DNA of 64,000 nucleotides from Flaviflagellibacter deserti (lineage in GTDB: Bacteria > Pseudomonadota > Alphaproteobacteria > Rhizobiales > Methylopilaceae): contig NZ_JBHSJF010000008.1 of NCBI RefSeq assembly GCF_042652085.1, positions 124,001-188,000 on the forward strand, given 5' to 3'. This document shows positions 26,085 to 34,266 of this stretch, in pieces. Every line of letters starts with the position of its first letter. Within the stretch, counting starts at the first letter, position 1. The notes under the pieces are model-generated. The model worked only from the letters and a program-made list of their open reading frames with translations, ran no database searches and was not told where the DNA came from. Both the position numbers and the translations under genes were made by a program.

Positions 26085-26881
26085 GCCTGCGCCCCACGCC
26101 AGGATGGATCGAGGCGAACCGGAACACCCGCCTTCGCCATATGGTTCTTGACATCCTGAATGGAAAACGCGCCGAAGTGGAAGACACTTGCGGCAAGCAC
26201 CGCGCTGGCGCCGCCTTCGCGCACACCTGCGACGAAATGCTCAAGAGCGCCAACGCCTCCCGATGCCACGACAGGGACCGGAACGGCCTCGGAAATCGCC
26301 TTCGTAAGACCAAGGTCGTAGCCGTCCTGCGTGCCGTCGCGGTCCATCGAGGTGAGCAGAATCTCACCGGCACCTAGTGCGGCAACTTCACGAGCGTACT
26401 CGATAGCGTCCAGACCGGTCGGCCGACGACCGCCATGGGTGAAGATTTCCCAGCGCGGCTCCTCTCCCTCGGTGGAGAGCTTCTTTGCATCCACCGCGAC
26501 GACGATCGCCTGCGCGCCGAACTTGTCCGCCGCGCGACCGACGATCGAGCGATCCGCGACCGCGGCCGAATTGATCGACACCTTGTCGGCGCCGGCGAGC
26601 ATCAGATTGCGGATGTCGTCGACGGTGCGGACACCGCCCCCGACAGTGACCGGCATGAAGCAGTTCTCAGCCGTCCGCGAGACGACATCGAGAATGATCG
26701 CCCGCTCTTCATGGCTCGCGGTGATGTCGAGAAAGCAGAGCTCGTCGGCACCCGCCGCGTCATAGGCCTTCGCAGCCTCCACCGGGTCGCCGGCATCGCG
26801 CAGGTCGACGAAGCGGACGCCCTTCACGACGCGACCATCCTTCACATCGAGGCAGGGGATAACGCGGACCTTGAGCGACAT
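26081..26881 (-). CDS. hisF: Imidazole glycerol phosphate synthase, cyclase subunit
   Basis: The TIM-barrel half of IGP synthase; it works with HisH to form imidazole glycerol phosphate and AICAR. The 266-residue protein has the N-terminal RVIPCLDVKDGRVVKGV with the catalytic Asp, and LTSMDRDGTQDGYDL in the C-terminal half. ATG 26879-26881 is the start; the TTG just before it adds one residue only. It abuts hisA. Confidence 0.97.
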   Translation of the reverse strand: MSLKVRVIPCLDVKDGRVVKGVRFVDLRDAGDPVEAAKAYDAAGADELCFLDITASHEERAIILDVVSRTAENCFMPVTVGGGVRTVDDIRNLMLAGADKVSINSAAVADRSIVGRAADKFGAQAIVVAVDAKKLSTEGEEPRWEIFTHGGRRPTGLDAIEYAREVAALGAGEILLTSMDRDGTQDGYDLGLTKAISEAVPVPVVASGGVGALEHFVAGVREGGASAVLAASVFHFGAFSIQDVKNHMAKAGVPVRLDPSWRGAQA

Positions 26882-27615
26882 CAAACCTTTGCTCCCCGGG
26901 TGAGGGCGACCGCCTCGACCTGATCGAGGCGACCGTCGTAGAGCGCCCTGCCGGTGATGGCGCCCGCAATGGCGCGGTTTTCCGGTTTCAACAGCGTCTT
27001 CACGTCTTCGATCGAGGCCAGGCCACCGCTAGCGATAACCGGGATCGAGACCGCCTCAGCCAGAGCGCGCGTGCCGTCGAAATCCAGCCCCTTCAGCAGG
27101 CCGTCGCGGCCGATATCGGTATAGATGATGGCGGCAATGCCAGCGTCCTCGAAGCGTTTCGCGAGTTCGAGCGAGGTCAATTCGGACACTTCGGCCCAGC
27201 CCTGCACCGCGACGTAGCCGCCCTTCGCGTCGATGCCGACGGCGATCTTGCCCGGAAAGGCCTTCGCTGCCGCCTTGACGAAATCCGGGTCACGCACCGC
27301 CGCCGTCCCGAGAATGATCCGGGAAACGCCGCGCCCGAGCCAGCCTTCGACCGCCGCCATTTCGCGTATGCCGCCGCCGAGCTGGACCGGAATCGACACG
27401 CTGTCGAGCACGCCCTCGACCGCCTGCAGGTTCACCGTAGCGCCCGCGAACGCGCCATCGAGATCGACGACGTGCACCCATTCGAAGCCGGAATCCTGGA
27501 AGCCGCGCGCCACCGCCGCTGGGTCGGCCCCGTAGACGGTCGCCTGGTCCATGTCGCCCTGCTTCAGCCGGACGACCTGCCCCTGTTTGAGATCGATGGC
27601 GGGATAAAGGATCAC
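26881..27615 (-). CDS. hisA: ProFAR isomerase HisA
   Basis: Isomerises ProFAR to PRFAR in histidine synthesis. The 244-residue TIM barrel has ILYPAIDLKQGQVVRL at the N-terminus and YTDIGRDGLLKGLD near the second catalytic Asp. The start is GTG 27613-27615, whose GTGA overlaps the hisH stop; the GTG three codons upstream has no Shine-Dalgarno. Confidence 0.95.
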   Translation of the reverse strand: MILYPAIDLKQGQVVRLKQGDMDQATVYGADPAAVARGFQDSGFEWVHVVDLDGAFAGATVNLQAVEGVLDSVSIPVQLGGGIREMAAVEGWLGRGVSRIILGTAAVRDPDFVKAAAKAFPGKIAVGIDAKGGYVAVQGWAEVSELTSLELAKRFEDAGIAAIIYTDIGRDGLLKGLDFDGTRALAEAVSIPVIASGGLASIEDVKTLLKPENRAIAGAITGRALYDGRLDQVEAVALTRGAKV

Positions 27616-28247
27616 GGCGTCCACTTGATGAAATTGCGGATCAGGGTCAGACCGAGCGTCTGGCTCTTCTCCGGATGAAACTGCGTTCCTGCCACATTGT
27701 CGCGCGCGACAATGGCCGTGACAGGACCGCCGTAATCTGCCGTCGCCAGCACGTCGTCGCGGTTCTCTGGCAGGAAATGGAAGGCATGCAGGAAGAAGGC
27801 ATGCAATCCATCCGAGCCGGTCTTGATGCCCTCAAGCAGGGGATGGCTCCGCGCCGTCGTCAACGTGTTCCAGCCCATATGGGGAACCTTTAGCAAGGCG
27901 TTCTTGGGCTCAATGCGTTCGACGGTACCGGGAATCCAGTCGAGGCCGTCGGCGCCTTCATGCTCCAGCCCTCTCGTCGCCAGAAGCTGCATGCCGATGC
28001 AGATACCGAAGAACGGCCGGCCGCGCCTCTTCACCGCCTCGGTCAGCGCCTGGTCGAGACCATTCACGGCCGCAAGGCCGCGGCGGCAATCGGGAAACGC
28101 GCCGTCGCCTGGTAAGACAATGCGGTCGGCCTTGGCGACACGGTCCGGATCCGATGTCACCTCGACATTCCTGGCGCCCGCGGCCTCGAACGCCTTCGCG
28201 GCCGAGCGGAGATTGCCGGCGCCATAGTCGACGAGAGCGATGGTCAC
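27612..28247 (-). CDS. hisH: Imidazole glycerol phosphate synthase, glutamine amidotransferase subunit
   Basis: Supplies ammonia to HisF. The 211-residue class I amidotransferase has the N-terminal VDYGAGNLRSAAKAFE, the nucleophile in FFGICIGMQLLA, and the His-Glu of the triad in GTQFHPEKSQ. The start is GTG 28245-28247, overlapping the stop of the upstream DUF2628 gene as GTGA; the frame is open further upstream but those residues are not HisH. Confidence 0.95.
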   Translation of the reverse strand: MTIALVDYGAGNLRSAAKAFEAAGARNVEVTSDPDRVAKADRIVLPGDGAFPDCRRGLAAVNGLDQALTEAVKRRGRPFFGICIGMQLLATRGLEHEGADGLDWIPGTVERIEPKNALLKVPHMGWNTLTTARSHPLLEGIKTGSDGLHAFFLHAFHFLPENRDDVLATADYGGPVTAIVARDNVAGTQFHPEKSQTLGLTLIRNFIKWTP

Positions 28248-28726
28248 CGCCCGCCCCCTGGTTCGGGGAAGAGCCCAAGAACGTCGTTCGCTTCGGCCCG
28301 GCGCTTCGGCCCAGCATAGGCGACGCTCGTCGAGCGCGACCTCGCTTCTGCCGGTAGCGAGGAGAAATAATCGATCTCCGCCTCGACGCGGCTGTCGGCG
28401 ACGACGCTGCCGACCTGGACATAGCCGAGCCGCGCGAGCTTGCGTCGCCGCATGTCGTTGCCTTCGAATGCGACGTAGAGATTCCCGATCAGCCCGAGCA
28501 GAACGCCCGAGCTGTCGCTCAGCGGCAGAAGCATACCGATCGCCGCAGCGGCAACTGAGAGCAAGACATAGATCAGCGTGCCGACCCAGAGCCGCTGGAT
28601 GAGCAGCCAGGGCAGCGGAAAGAACAGGCCCCACCAGGAGGAGCCATCCTTCACGAACAGGATGCCATCCGCCCGCTCGTCCGCGCTGGCCGAGGTTCCC
28701 GGTTCGTGAACGGTCCACAAACGCAT
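28244..28726 (-). CDS. DUF2628-like membrane protein
   Basis: A 160-residue protein with two to three hydrophobic segments (LFFPLPWLLIQRLW, LIYVLLSVAAAAIGMLL, VLLGLIGNLYVAFEGND). It ends in a charged cytoplasmic tail; the YVAFEGNDMRRRKLARLGY stretch resembles DUF2628. The function is unknown. It sits inside the his cluster between hisB and hisH, coupled to hisH, an arrangement seen elsewhere in the order; this gives no proof of a histidine role. Confidence 0.8.
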   Translation of the reverse strand: MRLWTVHEPGTSASADERADGILFVKDGSSWWGLFFPLPWLLIQRLWVGTLIYVLLSVAAAAIGMLLPLSDSSGVLLGLIGNLYVAFEGNDMRRRKLARLGYVQVGSVVADSRVEAEIDYFSSLPAEARSRSTSVAYAGPKRRAEANDVLGLFPEPGGGR

Positions 28727-28734
28727 GATGTCTC

Positions 28735-29331
28735 TCAGCCGCCGAGGCTGCCCTTGGTCGAGGGAATGATGTTCACCGTGCGCGGGTCCACGGTGAGCGC
28801 TGTCCGCAATACGCGCGCCAGGCCCTTGAAGCAGGACTCCGCGACGTGGTGCGCATTGGCACCATAGAACGTCTCGACATGCAGAGTCACAGCCGCATGC
28901 GTGGCGAAGCCCTGGAAGAATTCGCGCACCAGCTCGGTATCGAACTCGCCGACCTTCGCCGCCGGAAACTCCGTACGCCAGACGAGGAACGACCGGCCCG
29001 AAACATCGATCGCGACGCGCGTCAGCGTTTCGTCCATCGGCATTGCGACATCGGCGTAGCGGGCGATGCCTCTCATGTCGCCCAGTGCCTGCCGCACGGC
29101 CTGGCCAAGCGCGATGCCGATGTCCTCGGTCGTGTGGTGAAAATCGATATGGGTGTCGCCCTTGGCCTTCACGTCGAGGTCGATCAGGGAATGGCGGGCG
29201 AGAAGGTCCAGCATATGGTCGAGGAAGCCCACCCCGGTCGAAATCGTCCCCTTGCCCTCGCCGTCGAGGTTCACGGTCACGGTCACGTCGGTTTCGCTCG
29301 TCTTGCGGGCGATGGTCGCGCGGCGGGTCAT
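28735..29331 (-). CDS. hisB: Imidazoleglycerol-phosphate dehydratase
   Basis: Manganese enzyme of histidine synthesis. The 198-residue monofunctional IGPD has STGVGFLDHMLDLLARHS and the metal motif DFHHTTEDIGIALG, repeated as YGANAHHVAESCFKGLAR. The start is ATG 29329-29331; the frame is open upstream but the added residues do not belong to the family. It is the first gene of the cluster and is divergent from hslV. Confidence 0.96.
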   Translation of the reverse strand: MTRRATIARKTSETDVTVTVNLDGEGKGTISTGVGFLDHMLDLLARHSLIDLDVKAKGDTHIDFHHTTEDIGIALGQAVRQALGDMRGIARYADVAMPMDETLTRVAIDVSGRSFLVWRTEFPAAKVGEFDTELVREFFQGFATHAAVTLHVETFYGANAHHVAESCFKGLARVLRTALTVDPRTVNIIPSTKGSLGG

Positions 29332-29453
29332 CTTTAATCTCTGCGTCTGGAATGGCGGTGAGATACCACCATAAAAGCGTGAAGGTCCCGTCACCGGCCC
29401 GTCATGCTGGCGGCTCTTTAGCAGGCGTTTCCGTGGTATGCCAGCGGTGCTCT

Positions 29454-29482
29454 TTGACCGCGATCCCTGACCGCTTAAGTAT
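29454..29482 (+). promoter_or_regulatory. Candidate promoter for hslV
   Basis: TTGACC (29454-29459) and AAGTAT (29477-29482) are separated by 17 nt and lie 24 nt before the chosen hslV start. This is a plausible vegetative or heat-shock-type promoter in the hisB-hslV divergent gap, read by eye only. Confidence 0.35.
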
Positions 29483-29506
29483 GGCCCCAAACCAGTGGAG
29501 ATTCCC

Positions 29507-30055
29507 TTGAGCGACAATACGCTCTGGCACGGCACGACGATCCTGCATGTCCGCAAGCGTGGCAAGGTCGCGATCGGCGGCGACGGCCAGGTGACGATGG
29601 GCCAGACAGTCATGAAGCACACCGCAAAAAAGGTCCGCCGCCTAGCGGGCGGAAAGGTGATCGGCGGCTTCGCTGGCGCCACGGCCGACGCCTTCACGCT
29701 GTTCGAGCGGCTGGAAGCCAAGCTGGAACAATATCCCGGGCAGCTTCTCCGCGCCTCCGTCGAACTCGCCAAGGACTGGCGGACGGATCGTTATCTACGC
29801 CGGCTGGAAGCGATGATGCTGGTCGCCGATGCCGATACGAGCCTCGTCCTGACCGGCACCGGCGATGTGCTGGAGCCTGAACATGGCATCGCGGCCATCG
29901 GTTCGGGCGGCAATTACGCCCTCGCTGCCGCTCGCGCGCTGGCCGATACGGACTTCTCCGCGGAGGAGATCGTCCGCCGCAGCATGAAGATCGCGGCCGA
30001 GATTTGCGTCTACACCAACGACCAGCTGGTCCTCGAAACGCTGGATGCAGCATGA
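29507..30055 (+). CDS. hslV: ATP-dependent protease HslUV, peptidase subunit HslV
   Basis: Proteasome-like threonine peptidase working with HslU. From TTG 29507 (Shine-Dalgarno TGGAG 6 nt upstream) the protein has 182 residues. The catalytic Thr is at 10 in HGTTILHVRK, so a short propeptide is removed. The body carries VAIGGDGQVTMGQTVMK and GFAGATADAFTLFERLE. An upstream in-frame GTG at 29495 has no Shine-Dalgarno. Unusually, hslU is not next: an unknown membrane gene and a gene remnant intervene. Confidence 0.94.
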   Translation: MSDNTLWHGTTILHVRKRGKVAIGGDGQVTMGQTVMKHTAKKVRRLAGGKVIGGFAGATADAFTLFERLEAKLEQYPGQLLRASVELAKDWRTDRYLRRLEAMMLVADADTSLVLTGTGDVLEPEHGIAAIGSGGNYALAAARALADTDFSAEEIVRRSMKIAAEICVYTNDQLVLETLDAA

Positions 30056-31110
30056 TTTCCGAGACCGCTCTGACGACGGCCATCGAACGCGGTGTTGTCA
30101 CGGCCGACCAGGTCACGATACTTTGCGAGATCGAGGGCGAGCTCGCGTCAGCCAGTGCGCTTGGACCGCGCGACGAGGAGCGGCTCCGTTTCGTTTCCGG
30201 CTTTGGCGACATCTTCGTCACGATCGGCCTCGCACTCTTCCTGACTGCGCTCGGCTATTTTGGAATGGCGTTCGGCTTCAGCGGAAAATGGACGATCACA
30301 GCAGTCGCGTCCTGGGGACTCGCGGAGTTCTTCACCCGGAAACGACGGATGGCTCTGCCGAGCATCGTCCTGCTGGTCATCTTCGCATATTCGGTGTTCT
30401 CGGCGGTGTTCCTTGCGTTCTTTCCACTTGAGCTCGCAGCGCGCGCCTCGGTCTTTAATCTGGCTTACGTTCACCCGCTCGCGCTCGCCGCCGGCGGCGT
30501 AGCGGGAGCTGCTGCGGCTTGTCTCCATTACCTCCGCTTCCGCGTGCCGATCACACCGGCGGCGGGCGCCGCGGCCTTTATCGCCGCTTGCATCGGAGCC
30601 ATGGGAACGCTCATCCCCGCGCTCTTCGAGACATTGGTTCGTCCCGCGCTCTTCGTTTGCGGCATCATCGTCTTCGCCTTGGCGATGCGCTTCGACGTCA
30701 GCGATCCGGACCGCCTGACCCGGCGCACCGATATCGCCTTCTGGCTGCATCTTCTCGCCGCGCCGCTGATCGTTCATTCGCTGGTCTCTGGCCTGTCCGA
30801 AGGTATTCAACCAACTCCGGCAATGGCCTGGGCCATCCTCGGTCTCTTCCTCGTCTTGGGGTTGGTCGCCGTTCTGGTGAACCGGCGCGCGATCCTCGTG
30901 TCCGGCCTGGCCTATGCGGGCTTCGCCTTCACCGAACTGATCCGGCAGAGCGGCGTCAGCGATACCGCCACGCCGCTCACGCTTCTCGCTCTTGGCGCCT
31001 TCGTGCTGTTGCTGAGCGCCGGCTGGCAATGGCTCCGCCGCATCCTCCTCTCCGCGATGCCCGCGAGCCTCACCCGGCATCTTCCATCCAGCGGACTTGC
31101 CGCTTCATGA
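30052..31110 (+). CDS. Unknown multi-spanning membrane protein between hslV and hslU
   Basis: A 352-residue protein starting at ATG 30052, which overlaps the hslV stop (ATGA). The first 45 residues are soluble and acidic; then about ten hydrophobic segments follow (for example DIFVTIGLALFLTALGYFG, IVLLVIFAYSVFSAVFLAFF, AILGLFLVLGLVAVLV and LLALGAFVLLLSAGWQW). The general form recalls DUF2157-like polytopic proteins, but I do not recognise the family securely. The coupling to hslV suggests co-expression. Its stop TGA lies in the same reading frame as the downstream DUF2585 remnant. Confidence 0.7.
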   Translation: MISETALTTAIERGVVTADQVTILCEIEGELASASALGPRDEERLRFVSGFGDIFVTIGLALFLTALGYFGMAFGFSGKWTITAVASWGLAEFFTRKRRMALPSIVLLVIFAYSVFSAVFLAFFPLELAARASVFNLAYVHPLALAAGGVAGAAAACLHYLRFRVPITPAAGAAAFIAACIGAMGTLIPALFETLVRPALFVCGIIVFALAMRFDVSDPDRLTRRTDIAFWLHLLAAPLIVHSLVSGLSEGIQPTPAMAWAILGLFLVLGLVAVLVNRRAILVSGLAYAGFAFTELIRQSGVSDTATPLTLLALGAFVLLLSAGWQWLRRILLSAMPASLTRHLPSSGLAAS

Positions 31111-31164
31111 TCTCGGTCCCCGGCGGATCCGGCCCGCGCCAGCCGGTTTCCGCTTCACCACTGC

Positions 31165-31341
31165 ATTCTCCTGGGCTTCCTGCTCGCCTGGCGGCTTCCC
31201 ATATGGTTCGTGATCGGACTCGCGGTCGTCTTCGAACTCGGCACCGGCTACGTCATTCGGGACAACCTCACCCTCAACGTCATCATGCTTCTTCATCCGG
31301 TCGAGGCGATCCGGATTGGCAGTCAGGGCTTTAGTGAATGA
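31165..31341 (+). pseudogene. C-terminal remnant of a DUF2585/UPF0314 membrane protein gene
   Basis: In the same frame as the preceding gene, after its stop at 31108-31110, the DNA encodes about 58 residues without a good start codon. They include LLAWRLPIWFVIGLAVVFEL and TGYVIRDNLTLNVIMLLHPV, which match the conserved end of DUF2585 (UPF0314) proteins as I know them. Full-length members are about 190-200 residues, so roughly the first 70 percent is missing. The stop TGA 31339-31341 still overlaps the hslU ATG, as an intact coupled gene would. Either a deletion removed the 5' part, or a very short product is still made from an internal GTG. Confidence 0.65.
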
Positions 31342-32645
31342 GTGATTTCTCTCCCCGCGAGATCGTATCCGAACTGGACCGGTTCATCGTCGGCCAAGGC
31401 AAGGCCAAACGGGCGGTCGCCATCGCGTTACGCAATCGCTGGCGCCGGCTCCAGCTCAGCGAAGAGCTGCGCGACGAGGTTCTGCCCAAGAACATTTTGA
31501 TGATCGGGCCGACCGGCGTCGGCAAGACGGAGATCTCGCGCCGCCTTGCCAAGCTCGCCGGCGCACCCTTCCTCAAGATCGAGGCGACCAAGTTCACCGA
31601 GGTCGGCTATGTGGGCCGCGATGTCGAGCAGATTGTCCGCGACCTGCTTGAAGTGGGTATTACACTGGTCCGCGAATCCAAGCGGAAGGACGTTCAGGCC
31701 AAAGCCCATCACGCGGCGGAGGAACGCGTGCTCGACGCGCTCGTTGGTCCGGGCGCGGGACCTAGCACCCGCGACAGCTTCCGAAAGAAGCTCCGCGCAA
31801 ATGAACTCGACGACAAGGAGATCGAGATCGAGACCTCCGCAGGTAGCGGAGGCATGCCGCAGTTCGACATTCCCGGAATGCCCGGCGGCCAGATCGGGGT
31901 CATGTCGATCGGCGACCTGTTCGGCAAACTCGGTGCCGGCCAGAAGAAGACGCGCAGGATGACCGTCAAGGAAAGTCACACGGTCCTTCTCGCCGAGGAG
32001 AGCGACAAACTGCTCGACCAGGAACAGGTCGTGCTGGAGGCGATCCGCTCGGTCGAGCAGAACGGCATCGTCTTCCTCGACGAAATCGACAAGATCACCG
32101 TCCGCGAAGGCCGCGGCGGCGGCGATGTTTCACGTGAAGGCGTTCAGCGCGATCTTCTCCCTCTGATCGAAGGCACGACGGTTGCCACCAAGTATGGATC
32201 GGTGAAGACCGATCACATCCTGTTCATAGCCTCCGGCGCGTTCCATGTCGCGAAGCCCTCCGACCTTCTGCCGGAGCTTCAGGGCCGTTTGCCGATCCGC
32301 GTCGAACTCGAACCGCTGACACGCGCCGATTTCCGCCGGATTCTCACCGAAACCGAGGTTAGCCTGATCAAGCAGTCCGTCGCGCTGATGGCGACCGAAG
32401 GTGTCACGCTCGAGATCACCGACGACGGTATCGATGCCATTGCCGATATCGCGGCCGAAGTGAATTCGACGGTCGAGAATATCGGCGCGCGCCGCCTTGC
32501 AACGGTTCTGGAGCGCGTTCTCGACGAGATCTCGTTCACGGCGGCCGACCGCTCGGGCGAGGCTTTCAGGATCGATGGAGATTATGTCCGCGAGCATATC
32601 GGCGATCTGGCCAAGAACGCGGACCTGTCGCGCTTCGTGCTCTGA
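31338..32645 (+). CDS. hslU: ATP-dependent protease HslUV, ATPase subunit HslU
   Basis: AAA+ unfoldase that feeds HslV. The 435-residue protein has Walker A GPTGVGKTEISRRLAKL, a long I-domain insertion in the middle, Walker B GIVFLDEIDK, and the C-terminal tail NADLSRFVL that docks into HslV. The segment GDVSREGVQRDLLPL is coded by a run resembling parS. The start ATG overlaps the stop of the DUF2585 remnant. Confidence 0.97.
   Translation: MSDFSPREIVSELDRFIVGQGKAKRAVAIALRNRWRRLQLSEELRDEVLPKNILMIGPTGVGKTEISRRLAKLAGAPFLKIEATKFTEVGYVGRDVEQIVRDLLEVGITLVRESKRKDVQAKAHHAAEERVLDALVGPGAGPSTRDSFRKKLRANELDDKEIEIETSAGSGGMPQFDIPGMPGGQIGVMSIGDLFGKLGAGQKKTRRMTVKESHTVLLAEESDKLLDQEQVVLEAIRSVEQNGIVFLDEIDKITVREGRGGGDVSREGVQRDLLPLIEGTTVATKYGSVKTDHILFIASGAFHVAKPSDLLPELQGRLPIRVELEPLTRADFRRILTETEVSLIKQSVALMATEGVTLEITDDGIDAIADIAAEVNSTVENIGARRLATVLERVLDEISFTAADRSGEAFRIDGDYVREHIGDLAKNADLSRFVL
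32126..32141. promoter_or_regulatory. Degenerate parS-like sequence inside hslU
   Basis: TGTTTCACGTGAAGGC matches 13 of 16 positions of the parS sites at 43067 and 44972; the three mismatches are at one end. It lies in coding sequence for the conserved DVSREG of HslU, so the match may be partly forced by the protein. Confidence 0.3.
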
Positions 32646-32648
32646 CAC

Positions 32649-33215
32649 TCAGCGCTCGCGGCGCAGCCTCACATAGAGCGCGCCCGAGCCGCCATGCGCG
32701 GCGGATGCCTCGGAGAAGCCGAGTACGATCGCGCGCATAGCGGGCTCCGACAGCCAGATCGGCACCTGCCGCTTCAGCACGCCGCGTTCGTCGAAGAGAC
32801 CGCCGCCTCCGGTCGTACCCTTGCCGGTGATGACCAGGACGACCCGCGCCCCGTTCGACTGTGCGCGGACCAGAAAGGCGCGCAGGCGGCCATGCGCCTG
32901 ATCCTGCCGCAGGCCATGAAGATCGATGCGTGCATCGACCTCGCCGCCGCGCCGGAGGCTTCTAGCGATCTTAGGCTCGATCGGAGCGAGCGGGGGATGG
33001 GCTTTCGGTTTGACCGGTGGGGCGGCCGCCGCCCGAACCGGCGTCTGCTTGTCTGGCTGCGCCGTTGCCGACGTTTCAGGTGTCGGATCGGTCGGAGGAG
33101 GTGGCACCCGTCGTCCGGGCAAAGGCTGGATCGTTTCGGCGACCTTGGCCCAGAGCGTGCGTTCGTCCGCCGTCAGGTCTCTTCGACGCCGCGAGCGCCA
33201 GCCTTCGCGCTTCAT
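32649..33215 (-). CDS. Smr-domain protein
   Basis: A 188-residue protein with an Arg-rich N-terminus, a Pro-rich linker and a C-terminal Smr domain (DLHGLRQDQAHGRLRAFL, then VLVITGKGTTGGGGLFDERG and AHGGSGALYVRLRR). Smr domains nick or bind nucleic acid; recent family work links some to ribosome or mRNA cleavage, but this member's role is unknown. Its start overlaps the mltA stop, and it converges on hslU with 3 nt between. Confidence 0.9.
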   Translation of the reverse strand: MKREGWRSRRRRDLTADERTLWAKVAETIQPLPGRRVPPPPTDPTPETSATAQPDKQTPVRAAAAPPVKPKAHPPLAPIEPKIARSLRRGGEVDARIDLHGLRQDQAHGRLRAFLVRAQSNGARVVLVITGKGTTGGGGLFDERGVLKRQVPIWLSEPAMRAIVLGFSEASAAHGGSGALYVRLRRER

Positions 33216-34264
33216 CGCCCGGCCCTTCGCGGCAACAGAACGACGAACGTCCCCGAATGCTTGAGTTGGCCCGCTTCCGCGCCCGCCTCGACGCCCGCGC
33301 CGAGGAAGATGTCGGCCCGGGCGGCTCCCTTGATCGCGGCGCCCGTATCCTGCGCGACGGTCAGCCGACGAAAATCGCCCGACGGCAAAGGCGCGTCGAT
33401 CCAGACCGGAATCCCGTACGGCCAGATCTGGTCGTCGATCGCGATGCTTCGCCCGGCCGTCAAAGCGAGACCCGATCCGCCGATCGGCCCGGCCTCCGCC
33501 GCGCGTCCCGTATCCGGCCTGAAGAAGATGTAGGATTTGTTCTCCCGCATCAGCGCGCGGGCCTGATCCGGGTGGGCAGCAAGCCAGGCGCGGATGCCGG
33601 CCATATCGGCCTGCTCAAGCGTCAGCTCTCCGCGTTGAACCAGGACGCGCCCGATCGGCGTGAAGGGAAGGCCGTTCCTGCCGGCGAAGCGCACCCGGAT
33701 GACCTTGCCGTCATCAAGCCTGATGCGGGCCGAACCCTGGATATGGACGAAGAAGGCATCGACGGGATCGAGCCAGACCAGTTCGAGCTTTTGGCCGGAA
33801 AACGCGCCGCCCTCGATGGCGGCACGATCCGGAGCCGGATTTCGCATTTTGCGGGGCAGAGCCAGCAGCGGCTCGGAATGTACGGCGTTCCGGCGCGGCG
33901 AACCGGTGAACTCCGGTTCGAAATAGCCCGTATAGAAGCCGTTATCCGCTCCGTTGACGACAAACGGCTCGAAATGGCGCTCGAAGAACGTACGGGTTGC
34001 CGCCGGATTTCGGATATTTTCGTGCAGAGCGGCCAAACAAGCCGCCTTGAGCGATCGCCCGGCAGGCAGGACCGGACCGGGCTTCGGTTTCCTGCAGGAA
34101 GACACGAAGGTTGCAAAAGCGGCGGACTGGTCGTCCGCCGCCCAGCCGGGCAGAGCCGCGAAGCTGACCGGCGCGAGCGAAACCCCAGAAGGTTGCGCGC
34201 CGGCGGCTGTGACCGAAGCGATCAAGATCGCCAGGGCGGCGCCCGCCGCGCGAGCGGCGGCCAC
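33212..34264 (-). CDS. mltA: Membrane-bound lytic murein transglycosylase A
   Basis: Cleaves peptidoglycan glycan strands to 1,6-anhydro products. The 350-residue protein has an Ala-rich N-terminal signal ending near AAGAQ with no lipobox Cys. It carries an MltA barrel domain (NGFYTGYFEPEFTGSPRR) and a C-terminal 3D domain whose conserved Asp residues occur in RRLTVAQDTGAAIKGAARAD. The start is GTG 34262-34264, 2 nt after the Tim44-like stop. Confidence 0.93.
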   Translation of the reverse strand: MAAARAAGAALAILIASVTAAGAQPSGVSLAPVSFAALPGWAADDQSAAFATFVSSCRKPKPGPVLPAGRSLKAACLAALHENIRNPAATRTFFERHFEPFVVNGADNGFYTGYFEPEFTGSPRRNAVHSEPLLALPRKMRNPAPDRAAIEGGAFSGQKLELVWLDPVDAFFVHIQGSARIRLDDGKVIRVRFAGRNGLPFTPIGRVLVQRGELTLEQADMAGIRAWLAAHPDQARALMRENKSYIFFRPDTGRAAEAGPIGGSGLALTAGRSIAIDDQIWPYGIPVWIDAPLPSGDFRRLTVAQDTGAAIKGAARADIFLGAGVEAGAEAGQLKHSGTFVVLLPRRAGR

Positions 34265-34266
34265 CT

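Noticed and set aside
28248..28718. N-terminal extension of hisH
   Set aside because: The longer frame covers the DUF2628 gene in another register; HisH proteins start at the VDYGAGN region, and a GTGA overlap gives the start.
29332..29772. N-terminal extension of hisB across the divergent promoter region
   Set aside because: The residues are unlike IGPD proteins and would overlap the hslV start; ATG 29331 gives the normal length.
31107..31334. Reading frame from ATG 31107 coupled to the preceding stop
   Set aside because: The product is Arg/His/Ser-rich and shows no family. The other frame, in register with the preceding gene, encodes the recognisable DUF2585 tail, so this ATG frame is chance.
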